A DNA stretch of 64,000 bases. It comes from Klebsiella grimontii (lineage in GTDB: Bacteria > Pseudomonadota > Gammaproteobacteria > Enterobacterales > Enterobacteriaceae). A model generated the notes under the pieces. It was not told the DNA's origin. It saw only the letters and a program-made list of their open reading frames with translations, and made no database searches. A program made the translations under genes and the position numbers. Below, one piece after another: positions 9,148 through 17,068 of this stretch. The DNA lies in the NCBI RefSeq assembly GCF_900200035.1, contig NZ_FZTC01000034.1, positions 124,001 to 188,000 on the forward strand, written 5' to 3'. How positions within the stretch are numbered: position 1 is the first letter of the stretch; every line of letters begins with the position of its first letter.

Positions 9148-9614
9148 TTATTACGCCCACTTAAAGAACATATAAAAGAAACGCCCCCTGGATAAAGACA
9201 ATTACAACCAACTTTTGCAACCTCCTCTATTGGATAGCTTATTTCCAAGCTCACTTACAGGCATATGCAAGCCTTACATCTCCCCCCATGTAAACAGGCC
9301 TCTCGCAGGAAACCTTAAAATGTTAAATAATTGCTTCATGTTGCTAATATATTGTTCTAAATATATTTTAAGGCTTCACCCTCAATCTCCGAAAAGCTGT
9401 TTCAAATCGATACCGCAAGGTTACTATTTAAATCTTCAGAGATTAAGAGAAATCACATCATTTAAGTTTTTTTATAACCTATTTGATATTCTAAAAAATG
9501 AATTTTAGATATATCTCATTGAAATTACTGATGTTATTAGAGCTTTTAAAATTAATATCATTAGCTTACAATTCAAGCAAGCTATAATTTTCCTAATCAA
9601 ATCATCTATTACCT
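9148..9614. other. divergent promoter region of two regulators
   Basis: 467 very AT-rich bases between the minus-strand LuxR-type gene and the plus-strand ToxR-like gene. A 97-codon plus-strand frame (9215-9508) lies here but has no ribosome site or family resemblance, and I do not call it. AT-richness makes it a likely H-NS-bound control region; that is inference. Confidence 0.4.
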
Positions 9615-10406
9615 ATGACTTCATTTTATCTACTAGAAAACGAGATTGAATTTCACTACTCAGAACGGAAGCTAAAAAACCGCGCCAACGGCCGGGAGAT
9701 AACGCTAACTCGGTTAAGTTGTAACATTCTCTTAGCATTATGCAATGATGATGAAGCTGTATTGACGCATCCACAAATAATGCAAAAAGCTTGGGGCGAA
9801 AGACACCGGGAGGTTCAATATGCCACTTACTATCAAACAGTATTAATGTTGCGTAATAGCATTCGCGAAATTGGGGTTGAATACGAAGTGGTTAAAACAA
9901 TCCCCAGAAAAGGCCTGGCTTTGGCTGTCACTTCTACTTTCAAGAAAGAAAAATCAGCAACCGAAATTGTTAATAGTGTAAAAAATGAACTTGAGCATCC
10001 TTGCACAAATAAGAAGAACTACTATCCCTATATGTTCAATACACTCACTATTAGCGTTATATTTCTATTTTTAGCCATTCTTTTAATTTACCCTCATTTA
10101 TTTATTCAACAACGGCTCTTCCGTGGAAGAAATCCTTTTTTTAGTAACTATGTACTAGCCGGCAAAACTGAAAACCACTGCATGTATTATTTCAATAAAG
10201 ACACAAGCAGTCATTCAAAACACAAAAAATTTATTATCCAAAACAAATTTCTTTGCGAGAAAAATACAAAATTATTTATTACAACTTATGCAACGGCAAA
10301 AACCGTAAGTGCTATTCGATGCTATTTACCTTCAACTTCACACAATGAACATTGTGTCAGCTATTATTTCCCTATGTACCAACCTTCACCAACCGGTGGG
10401 CTGTAA
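9615..10406 (+). CDS. ToxR/CadC-family membrane-anchored winged-helix regulator
   Basis: 263 residues. Residues about 1-110 form an OmpR-type winged helix (EITLTRLSCNILLALCND..., LTHPQIMQKAWGER, TYYQTVLMLRNSIREIG, VVKTIPRKGLALAV), which is the DNA-binding part in the cytoplasm. One membrane helix follows at about 141-163, then a roughly 100-residue periplasmic part containing several cysteines. This is the layout of ToxR, CadC and MarT: a one-component sensor spanning the inner membrane. Its stop codon overlaps the next gene's start (TAATG), so the pair is co-translated, like marT-fidL or toxR-toxS. Such pairs often control adhesins; fimbrial operons lie nearby. The signal is unknown. Confidence 0.82.
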   Translation: MTSFYLLENEIEFHYSERKLKNRANGREITLTRLSCNILLALCNDDEAVLTHPQIMQKAWGERHREVQYATYYQTVLMLRNSIREIGVEYEVVKTIPRKGLALAVTSTFKKEKSATEIVNSVKNELEHPCTNKKNYYPYMFNTLTISVIFLFLAILLIYPHLFIQQRLFRGRNPFFSNYVLAGKTENHCMYYFNKDTSSHSKHKKFIIQNKFLCEKNTKLFITTYATAKTVSAIRCYLPSTSHNEHCVSYYFPMYQPSPTGGL

Positions 10407-10879
10407 TGCAAAAAATAAAGCACCCTAAAATTATATTTATGACACTGACTTTACTCTTTATCATTGTGCTCAGTACTATATACTGGAAAGAACAGAATAA
10501 CATCGAATGTTATAGCCATATTACCGTCTTAAAAGACGACCATAAGCTAACAATGATGCTGGTATTTAGCTCACTAAAAAATAGAGGGCAGGTAGAAATA
10601 AATGGTTATTATCGTAATGGTAATTCTGCAACTCTGGCGATTCATCGAATGATACAGTTTAATCAGGAAAGGCATGGTGAACATTATACTCTCACCTCTG
10701 TTTCCGTCAGAAAATACACAAACGATGAAATCAGTGATACTGAGATCAGCGGTTTATTGCCTGACTTTTTCCTTTTAAGGTACAGAAGCCTATCGTTGAG
10801 AGTCAAAACCCTACTTAATGGGCATAGAATGCTTTATCTTTCGGGGATGCCTGTATATTACTGTTATGATAAAAGCTGA
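10406..10879 (+). CDS. FidL-like bitopic membrane protein, partner of the ToxR-like regulator
   Basis: 157 residues from the ATG at 10406, which shares one base with the upstream stop. It has one N-terminal membrane helix (about 10-27, IIFMTLTLLFIIVLSTIYW), then a periplasmic domain of about 125 residues that starts with NIECYSH and ends PVYYCYDKS. This matches the size and topology of FidL-like proteins, encoded after MarT in Salmonella SPI-3, and the two cysteines framing the domain fit that family. By analogy with ToxS it may stabilise or gate the regulator's periplasmic domain. Family assignment is from topology, context and the cysteine pattern, not a search. Confidence 0.62.
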   Translation: MQKIKHPKIIFMTLTLLFIIVLSTIYWKEQNNIECYSHITVLKDDHKLTMMLVFSSLKNRGQVEINGYYRNGNSATLAIHRMIQFNQERHGEHYTLTSVSVRKYTNDEISDTEISGLLPDFFLLRYRSLSLRVKTLLNGHRMLYLSGMPVYYCYDKS

Positions 10880-11011
10880 TGCCTATTGCAACATGATATT
10901 GTGACAAGCAATCCCTAAGGTGCTGACTTTAAAAACTATAAAAGTAATAGGATACTCCCATTTGTATAAATGATAACCCGCGTAGTATGAACTTTTATCA
11001 TATCCTCATTT

Positions 11012-11635
11012 TCAACGCACCGTCCAGGCCTCACTGTACTCTTCACCAGCGAATAAATCAGCCAGGCCGCCGATCTGTTTCAGCCTTAATATTTCATCTT
11101 GATCCATCCCTAGTTCCATGCCAATGCGATTGTCATCCCAACCTAATCTGGATAACTCACGCACAATGTCTGACATCGGTGAAATAGTATGCTTCCCCCG
11201 GGCCCTGTTATGACGGATAGTTGCCGCGACCCGCTCCGATTCGCTCCCGTTTGCGGATTTTATTTTGGTCACTGGCAGGTATCCGTGCAGTCTTTTTCCT
11301 ATTCCCGACTTAATTTTCCCGACAAGGTGCCGATGGAATCCATCAACAACTATATATTTAGACATGTTATCAAAAACGACGATCGGTTGTGTAAACCCAT
11401 CTGTATCAAGTGAACGCTTCAACAATTTCTTCTCTGCTGGAGCCATAACATTAGGATTGTAATCATTAGCCTGTATATCAGTAACTTTCACCCACAAAAC
11501 ACAGTCTACCGGTTCATTTTTGAACGGGCTTTTTTCATGGATAAATACTCGCAATGTGTTAATAGCCTGAATTTTTTCCTGAGGCGTTGTCATATTTTCC
11601 AAATATGTGTTAATAATTAAAAGCAAATCTTTCAT
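11012..11635 (-). CDS. ibrB: IbrB-like ParB/Srx-fold protein
   Basis: 207 residues from the ATG at 11635, which has GGAGGG about 9 bases upstream. The core is a ParB N-terminal-like domain: VKVTDIQANDYNPNVMAP, then the DGFTQPIVVFDN and VVDGFHRHLVGK segments and a conserved RHNRARGKHT stretch, followed by a helix-turn-helix-like part (SRLGWDDNRIGMELGMDQDEILRLKQ) ending GEEYSEAW. This is the architecture of IbrB, which with IbrA activates immunoglobulin-binding eib genes in some E. coli. Two bases separate it from the ibrA stop, so they form an operon. No eib gene is visible here, so the target is open. Confidence 0.75.
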   Translation of the reverse strand: MKDLLLIINTYLENMTTPQEKIQAINTLRVFIHEKSPFKNEPVDCVLWVKVTDIQANDYNPNVMAPAEKKLLKRSLDTDGFTQPIVVFDNMSKYIVVDGFHRHLVGKIKSGIGKRLHGYLPVTKIKSANGSESERVAATIRHNRARGKHTISPMSDIVRELSRLGWDDNRIGMELGMDQDEILRLKQIGGLADLFAGEEYSEAWTVR

Positions 11636-11637
11636 AT

Positions 11638-12861
11638 CTAAATTACCCTCCACTCACTTCTTTTTCTGCGCATACGTTCAAGGTAGCGCCCATAATTTTT
11701 TGGTTTGTTTGGGCTGAAGGAAAGAGTTCTACACCAAAAGTCATTTTTCATTATAGTCTTACAAATTCTGCGCCATGAAGGGATATCTTTACCACCAAGA
11801 TCATTTTCCTGTTCGTCCGGAATATCCATGGGGAAACCATGATTTTTATACCACATCAAATAAACTGCAATTTTATTTTTATAATGTTCTGCGGTCTGAT
11901 GAGGCATTGAATCCAGGAGATAATGCGCGTAACTTCGCCAGGTATGGTGGGCAGGTTTAGACATATCCTTTCGGATATTATAAAATCCTTTATGCTGCTC
12001 TGCGTAAATAGCGCCGCAGTTCGCTCCAGCAACACGAGAACAGACGCGGGCCCAGACCTCAGGTTCGAGAACATGAAACAACCATAAACCGCGCCGTTGC
12101 TCGGGGCCAAAAGGCTCGCAAACTCGCATAGCTTTCATTGTCACTCCAGCCCTGTACATAAGATCGTATAGAGGATTATATGCAGCGCGTTTGACGCCAT
12201 TAAAAATCCAGATATCACGAGCTTTCCAGTCATAAAGTGGATAAATAGTACAATATAAAGCATCACTGCCAGCTGTCGTCCAGGGTAAATCGCTGGAATA
12301 TCGAGTTTTCCGCTTTGATGCTAGTGCCATAAAGCGAGTCAAAGATTCATCAGCGCGAACGCCAACCAGCATCCCCAATGTCTGATCCCTCGAAAGCCAT
12401 TTTGAGAACGCTGGTATAAATGCTTCAAACGTCATTGCATATTCATAAAAAGGGAAATATTTATAGTCGGTAATTGCATCACCAGGTGGGTTTCTCACCC
12501 ACTGCTCATCTTTTCCCCATGATACCCATTCCGTTTCAAATTGTGACACGCCATTTACGGTTGTTAGAGGAAGCGCTACCCAAAAAAACTCACTGATCAG
12601 ATCAGCGTAAAGTTTCTTCATTTTGGATATATGCTCTATTGTGCAATGAAACTGAACTTCCCAGTCAATAAAAAGCACGGAAAATTTTTTATTCTTCTTT
12701 CTGGCCACTTCTGCCGTTAGATGAAATAAGACCGTTGAATCCTTACCTCCCGAGAATGAAACACAGATGGTATCAAAATTATCAAAAGCCCATTCCACAC
12801 GTGAGCCACTAGCATGATAAACGTTTTCGCCAAGTAGTTCTTTTTTTAATCTACGCTCCAT
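11638..12861 (-). CDS. ibrA: IbrA-like PAPS-reductase-family (PP-loop) protein
   Basis: 407 residues. An N-terminal PP-loop ATP-pyrophosphatase domain has SFSGGKDSTVLFHL at about 34-47, as in phosphoadenosine phosphosulfate reductases, followed by the family's VGVRADES and YPLYDWKARDIW elements. The C-terminal part is the DUF3440-like extension (GVTMKAMRVCEPFGPEQRRGLWLFHVLEP). Paired with ibrB directly downstream. Known role: E. coli IbrA/IbrB regulate surface immunoglobulin-binding proteins. The enzyme family also includes DndC, used in phosphorothioate DNA modification, but no other dnd genes are here. The ATG follows AAGAGAA. AT-rich codon use contrasts with the chromosome flanks. Confidence 0.82.
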   Translation of the reverse strand: MERRLKKELLGENVYHASGSRVEWAFDNFDTICVSFSGGKDSTVLFHLTAEVARKKNKKFSVLFIDWEVQFHCTIEHISKMKKLYADLISEFFWVALPLTTVNGVSQFETEWVSWGKDEQWVRNPPGDAITDYKYFPFYEYAMTFEAFIPAFSKWLSRDQTLGMLVGVRADESLTRFMALASKRKTRYSSDLPWTTAGSDALYCTIYPLYDWKARDIWIFNGVKRAAYNPLYDLMYRAGVTMKAMRVCEPFGPEQRRGLWLFHVLEPEVWARVCSRVAGANCGAIYAEQHKGFYNIRKDMSKPAHHTWRSYAHYLLDSMPHQTAEHYKNKIAVYLMWYKNHGFPMDIPDEQENDLGGKDIPSWRRICKTIMKNDFWCRTLSFSPNKPKNYGRYLERMRRKRSEWRVI

Positions 12862-13400
12862 TTCTCTTGCCTTTGAACGGCCTCAATATTTATACTTTAA
12901 AACTAACAATAGAGTATTGTACCAATATTAAAAATCATCTCCACACTTAAAAAACGGCCTCTTGTTTTTTTCGGATTTATTTTCATCACATTGAGCCTTG
13001 CTTTACCCACCCTTAAAAAGAACTCCATAAAAAAACCACCTAACCATCTGATTATAATACAAAAAAACATTAAGACACTTCTCCAAAGAGAGTCAGCTTG
13101 TTAATTTTTTTCAGATTTTCACACCTCCCAGCAATTTAACAAACATATAATAACAATTTTGCTTTCTCATTAAATAATAGCCATGATGATAATCATCACA
13201 TTACAGAGACAAGGTAACTTGATTGCATACAATTGCAAATTCATTAGAGAGCGTCTAAAACAAGTAAACAATATCAAAAGTTAGTCATGTAAAATTCCGA
13301 AAATATAAAAAATCTGATAATAAATAGGGTAATGGTATGGGATATATGTAGAATCATTGAACTTGTGCATTCGTATGAGTTTTAAAAGAAAGGGAAATCG
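12862..13400. other. AT-rich divergent region upstream of ibrA and the lipoprotein gene
   Basis: 539 bases with no supported gene, strongly AT-rich, serving as promoter region for two divergent transcripts. A Fur-box-like palindrome is described separately at 13182-13200. Confidence 0.4.
13182..13200. promoter_or_regulatory. Fur-box-like palindrome
   Basis: CATGATGATAATCATCACA matches the 19-base Fur consensus at 14 positions by my count, with a perfect TGATGAT-A-ATCATCA core. It lies 200 bases before the lipoprotein gene and about 320 before ibrA. Matches of this level arise by chance in AT-rich DNA, so the call is tentative. Confidence 0.35.
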
Positions 13401-13991
13401 ATGAAGAAGACTTCATTACACATTTCGCTGGCATTAATCGCAGCTGCATCTCTTGCCGGATGCGATACAACAAATGACGCAAGCAATGGGAACTTTGAAA
13501 AAGCAATAAATGAGAAACTTGAAAACCACTGTATTCCATTGCGAACTGGATATTCATTTCCTGTTGTTGACATTTTGTTTAGTACAGAATCACAGTATCA
13601 CAATCGCTTTGACAAACTGAATGCTTTAGTAAAAGCAGGGCTACTAAGCGCAGAGAAAGAGGATATTATTAAATACAGGGAAAAGGCAAAGCGACATACA
13701 TACAAACTGACCAAGGAAGGTGAACGATATATAATGGAAAAAACATCTGGTATATTTTGCATTGGTAAATACAAAGTTCAAAAAATTATCAATTTCACTG
13801 TTCCATCTGATAAACTGGGGAGAATGCTCTCGAGAGTTAATTACACCTACAGCCCTTCTGAGGTACCAGCCTGGGCGAAATCCGAAGACATAAAGAAGGC
13901 ATTTCCTCTTATTGTTAGTAATTTAAAGGAAACTCAGGAAGGTAGTATAACCCTATTCTTATACAATGATGGCTGGTCAGCTAACCCCTGA
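13401..13991 (+). CDS. predicted lipoprotein of unknown function
   Basis: 196 residues. An N-terminal signal with a lipobox (LAGC, Cys20) indicates export and lipid anchoring. Position +2 is Asp (CD), the classical inner-membrane retention signal for lipoproteins. The mature part has a segment resembling a winged-helix output motif (FDKLNALVKAGLLSAEKE ... HTYKLTKEGERYIMEK), then FCIGKYKVQKIINFTVP and the end of the chain. I do not recognise a named family. An AAGGGA ribosome site lies 6 bases before the ATG. A stem-loop with a T-run follows the stop, so it is probably monocistronic. Flanking genes are regulators, but no functional link is shown. Confidence 0.72.
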   Translation: MKKTSLHISLALIAAASLAGCDTTNDASNGNFEKAINEKLENHCIPLRTGYSFPVVDILFSTESQYHNRFDKLNALVKAGLLSAEKEDIIKYREKAKRHTYKLTKEGERYIMEKTSGIFCIGKYKVQKIINFTVPSDKLGRMLSRVNYTYSPSEVPAWAKSEDIKKAFPLIVSNLKETQEGSITLFLYNDGWSANP

Positions 13992-14018
13992 TTGCATCAC
14001 ATTTTCAAAGCGAAACCA

Positions 14019-14046
14019 GGCCGCATTTGCGGCCATTCAATTTTTT
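14019..14046 (+). terminator. terminator after lipoprotein gene
   Basis: Stem ggccgc/gcggcc with loop attt, then a TTTTTT run six bases later. It starts 28 bases past the lipoprotein stop. Confidence 0.6.
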
Positions 14047-14623
14047 CTAAAAGCTCTTCAGTATAACATATTTACGTCTCTAACCTCGCGGATAAAAACT
14101 AAACAGAGAAGCAGATTTACCTTGTTAAGACAGCGTCAGGCGCCAAACCGGTACAGACCAGGGTTTTATTCACATATTAGTTCCAGGTCAGTATCCGGCG
14201 CATATGAGATAACCAAAGTATTACAGGCCTGAGTCCGTTAAGCTGGAGGCGGGAATAAGCTTGGGGATCCGATGGGAAAAGCGACGTTTTCTGGTTTGCT
14301 GAGTTCTGGGTCAGTCTGATATGTTAACATACCCGGGGAGACAGGCTTTTTGTACGGAAAGCGGGTAAAATAACCGAAACTTACTGATAAACAAAAAGAA
14401 AGAGTTGTTACAGGGGCATTAAACCAGAAATTGATCAATCGATGAACTTACTGAATTATTTGCTATGACGCATCTTAATGTTTACCGGATGCTTGTCGGA
14501 AACAGAGCATATCAGCAAAGAAGGTTGTGATAAAACAGGTAACCAGGCTTTTGATTTGCTAATCTTAGTTTTCCAGGTAACATCCGACACTTGTTTTATT
14601 GCGAACATAAAATAGAGGTTAAA
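14047..14623. other. gene-free stretch before the GGDEF gene
   Basis: 577 bases with no supported gene. A 66-codon minus-strand frame (14238-14438) has no ribosome site and no family I can name. The region presumably holds the GGDEF gene promoter. Confidence 0.4.
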
Positions 14624-16036
14624 TTGAAAAATAAAATACAAAAGAAAGCATATTTCAAAAAATTACCCCTATTAATAACCCTCGTTATTTTTAACGTGTC
14701 CGTTGCTGTTTCATTAAATATCTATCGCGCATATCTTAACGTAGAATATATATCAACAGGTTTCATTGGCGATCTTCAACGAATCTTTAATGAAAATGAA
14801 AGAATTGCTCTTTCCATATCCAGTAGATATTATGAACTAGTGAGTGAAAACTCTTGCCCCGAGGACATACTCAACACTCAACTTATGGGAATGGTCTCGA
14901 ATCAAAGCAACATTATTCATTCTGGTGTCATTGATGCATCTTGCTTAACGGCTGCGCTTGAGTTTATAAACAAAAAAGCCTCTTCTTCTTTTAAAAAAAC
15001 ATCAGCCGTGCGCTATTTTTATGCTCCATCAATTAATTATTTGTATTTTTTCACTGACAACATAGACAAAAGCATAAACATTTCTCATCTCAATCGAGTT
15101 ATTCTGGATGAAGGTGACAAGATAAACATTCCTGAGTATTACGATCGTATTTTATCTGACAATATAAAAAGAAAAGGATTATCTGCAACGGATATATATA
15201 TTGATAAAATCACTCATGAGAAAGCTTATACCATCGTGAGCCATGCGTATAGTTTAAATAAATCTCAACTTATTGGCAATTTATTTTATGATCATACGGC
15301 GAGCGAACTCAAAAACATTCTTGAAAAACATTTTAGTGGCAGTGAATCCAAATGGTTATCGGCAAAGCTTGTTGCGATTAGCAGTGGTTTGTCTTTGTGT
15401 TTTTTTGGTTCGTGTTCTCACTCTTACATCTCATATGAAATTGAATACTCAGATAAATACCGGTCCGTTGTTAGTGTAAACATACCCGCTTTACTTAAAT
15501 CGGATAAAATCACATTAATTACTGTCATAGTATTAATATTCCTCTGTTTTGTTATTTTTGTAAGTTCAGCAAAAGCGGCATCGCGAAATTACATTAAAAA
15601 CATGGTTGATCCCTTGACTAAACTGTATACGCGAAAGGCTTTAAAACACATTCAGCCGGATATCGGCAGTTATTTTATACTTTGTGATGTAAATAAATTC
15701 AAGCAAATAAATGATACCTGGGGCCATGCTATTGGCGATATTGCTTTACAAAAAATAGCATCAATCATACAAACCAACATAAAATCAACAGATACAGCTA
15801 TTCGTCTTGGTGGCGATGAGTTTTTAATCTACATTAAAAAAACCAGTCAAATTCATGTATATGAAATAGTTAACAGGATAAAAACCACATTAAGCGAAAG
15901 TCCGTTATATCTGGAAGGTGGATCTATCTTGTTGTCTGTAAGTTTTGGCATTGCAGAACATAGAGGACAATTAAAAGATACGCTCAAAAATGCTGACAAA
16001 AATATGTATCTAAATAAAAATAATTCAGACATCTAA
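14624..16036 (+). CDS. membrane-anchored GGDEF diguanylate cyclase
   Basis: 470 residues from a TTG at 14624, chosen because AGAGG lies five bases upstream; an earlier in-frame TTG at 14591 lacks one. An N-terminal membrane helix (about 12-32) and a second near 290-315 bracket a periplasmic sensor domain of about 260 residues with several cysteines. The C-terminal GGDEF domain has the full signature RLGGDEF (396-400), preceded by DPLTKLYTRKAL and FILCDVNKFKQINDTWGH, so it should make cyclic di-GMP. The feedback I-site position reads KSTD instead of RxxD, suggesting weak product inhibition. Cyclic di-GMP commonly promotes fimbriation and biofilm, which fits its place next to fimbrial operons. 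The TTG start implies low expression. Confidence 0.85.
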   Translation: MKNKIQKKAYFKKLPLLITLVIFNVSVAVSLNIYRAYLNVEYISTGFIGDLQRIFNENERIALSISSRYYELVSENSCPEDILNTQLMGMVSNQSNIIHSGVIDASCLTAALEFINKKASSSFKKTSAVRYFYAPSINYLYFFTDNIDKSINISHLNRVILDEGDKINIPEYYDRILSDNIKRKGLSATDIYIDKITHEKAYTIVSHAYSLNKSQLIGNLFYDHTASELKNILEKHFSGSESKWLSAKLVAISSGLSLCFFGSCSHSYISYEIEYSDKYRSVVSVNIPALLKSDKITLITVIVLIFLCFVIFVSSAKAASRNYIKNMVDPLTKLYTRKALKHIQPDIGSYFILCDVNKFKQINDTWGHAIGDIALQKIASIIQTNIKSTDTAIRLGGDEFLIYIKKTSQIHVYEIVNRIKTTLSESPLYLEGGSILLSVSFGIAEHRGQLKDTLKNADKNMYLNKNNSDI

Positions 16037-16060
16037 TTTACGGCCGAATGGCGTCAGATA

Positions 16061-16103
16061 CCCGACAGGCAGTCAGGCATATATAGCCTGACTGCCTGTC
16101 GGG
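16061..16103. repeat. perfect 18-bp inverted repeat
   Basis: Arms 16061-16078 and 16086-16103 pair perfectly (18 bp) around a 7-base loop ATATATA. There is no T-run on either side, so it is not a standard intrinsic terminator. It sits 25 bases after the GGDEF stop, between convergent transcripts. Confidence 0.85.
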
Positions 16104-16186
16104 GCCCTGGCGACGGTTGCTTGCCGCTAACGCTCAGGGGACATTAATCACAACGTTCAGCGACAGGCACGGAACTTAACGCGGTA

Positions 16187-16283
16187 GCTGGGCATCTGAC
16201 AGACCATACGACAACATCATCACCAGTCACCGGCCAGCCGCCCGGACCTCCTATGCCAGCACATCGTTAGCTGCACCCGACAT
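16187..16283 (-). pseudogene. 5' fragment of a PerC-family gene
   Basis: This stretch and about 16 bases of leader are clearly similar to the start of the intact PerC-like gene at 26649-27035 (shared gctgggcatctgacagacc, acgacaacatca, and the upstream ttccttccttac). The reading from ATG at 16283 gives MSGAANDVLA and then a TAG stop, so it cannot be translated. Similarity stops abruptly at about 16187; the 3' two-thirds is gone. It lies after fimbrial operon 1, in the position the intact copy occupies after operon 2. Confidence 0.78.
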
Positions 16284-16398
16284 CTTCTTCCTTCCTTACG
16301 TGCTAAGCCGGCGACTCCACCACGACTCCTGCCGGGCAGAGGGCTGTGCTTCGGAATCTGTAGTGGCACAGCACCCCGTATTACCCGGAACAGGGCGG

Positions 16399-17022
16399 CT
16401 ACAGGTCAGCCCTGTCTGCTCCATTCTCTTCACGGTCATACATGCTGACTATGTCCCGGCACAGCAAAAATCCATGGATACCTTTCAGCCCGCCTATCCG
16501 TGACATCATTCGATTTCTGGTCTGGCTGATATTTCGCACAGAGCAGCCCAGTTTCTGTGATAACGTCTCATCCGAACATCCACGGTACAGCCCGTCAATC
16601 AGATGGCGTTCCCGGGCTGTCACGGGGATGAACGGCTCCTCCCTGACCGCTGAAAAGACGCTCTGCCGTAATGCATTTGCTGAGACATCCATTGGGATGG
16701 TCACGATATTCCGGACATGTCGCCATTCCTGCTCTTTTCTGAATAACGCCGGCGGGGACATCACCAGAACCTTCTCCTGCCTTTCTCCCAGAAAACGCAG
16801 TATCAGACGGCGAAGCCGGATGCACCTGACAGCCAGAAGCGTCAGGGTGACCTTATGGCGCAAGACCAGGCTCCGGACACCTTCCCGGGTTATCCTGATA
16901 TCCGGGAGTGAGAGATAACACGCCTCTTTTCCTCCGGTCATATTTTCCAGCACCGTCCGGATACCGTACCCCAGATAAAGGTTATCGGTAATGACGTGAT
17001 ATGAATGAGTTTTGTCTGGCAT
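16399..17022 (-). CDS. LuxR-type HTH regulator (paralog 2 of 4), end of fimbrial operon 1
   Basis: 207 residues. The N-terminal half (HSYHVITDNLYLGYGIRTVLENM...) is a divergent receiver-like domain; the phosphoacceptor position reads TLTLLAVRCI, with no Asp. The C-terminal half has the LuxR HTH (VTARERHLIDGLYRGCSDETLSQKLGCSVRNISQTRNRMMSRIG) and the tail GFLLCRDIVSMYD shared with the other three paralogs. ATG is preceded by GGAGGAAAAGG. It starts 46 bases past the stop of the first adhesin, same strand, so it may be the last gene of fimbrial operon 1. It is GC-richer than paralogs 1 and 4. Confidence 0.75.
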   Translation of the reverse strand: MPDKTHSYHVITDNLYLGYGIRTVLENMTGGKEACYLSLPDIRITREGVRSLVLRHKVTLTLLAVRCIRLRRLILRFLGERQEKVLVMSPPALFRKEQEWRHVRNIVTIPMDVSANALRQSVFSAVREEPFIPVTARERHLIDGLYRGCSDETLSQKLGCSVRNISQTRNRMMSRIGGLKGIHGFLLCRDIVSMYDREENGADRADL

Positions 17023-17068
17023 CCTTTTCCTCCATGAACGTGGTGCGAATTAAACGTTCGTATTCGTG

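Noticed and set aside
9215..9508. 97-codon plus-strand frame in the divergent regulator region
   Set aside because: No ribosome site, no family resemblance, and it lies where promoters of two divergent genes are expected.
14238..14438. 66-codon minus-strand frame between the lipoprotein and GGDEF genes
   Set aside because: Vague familiarity but no ribosome site or nameable family; too weak to report as a gene.
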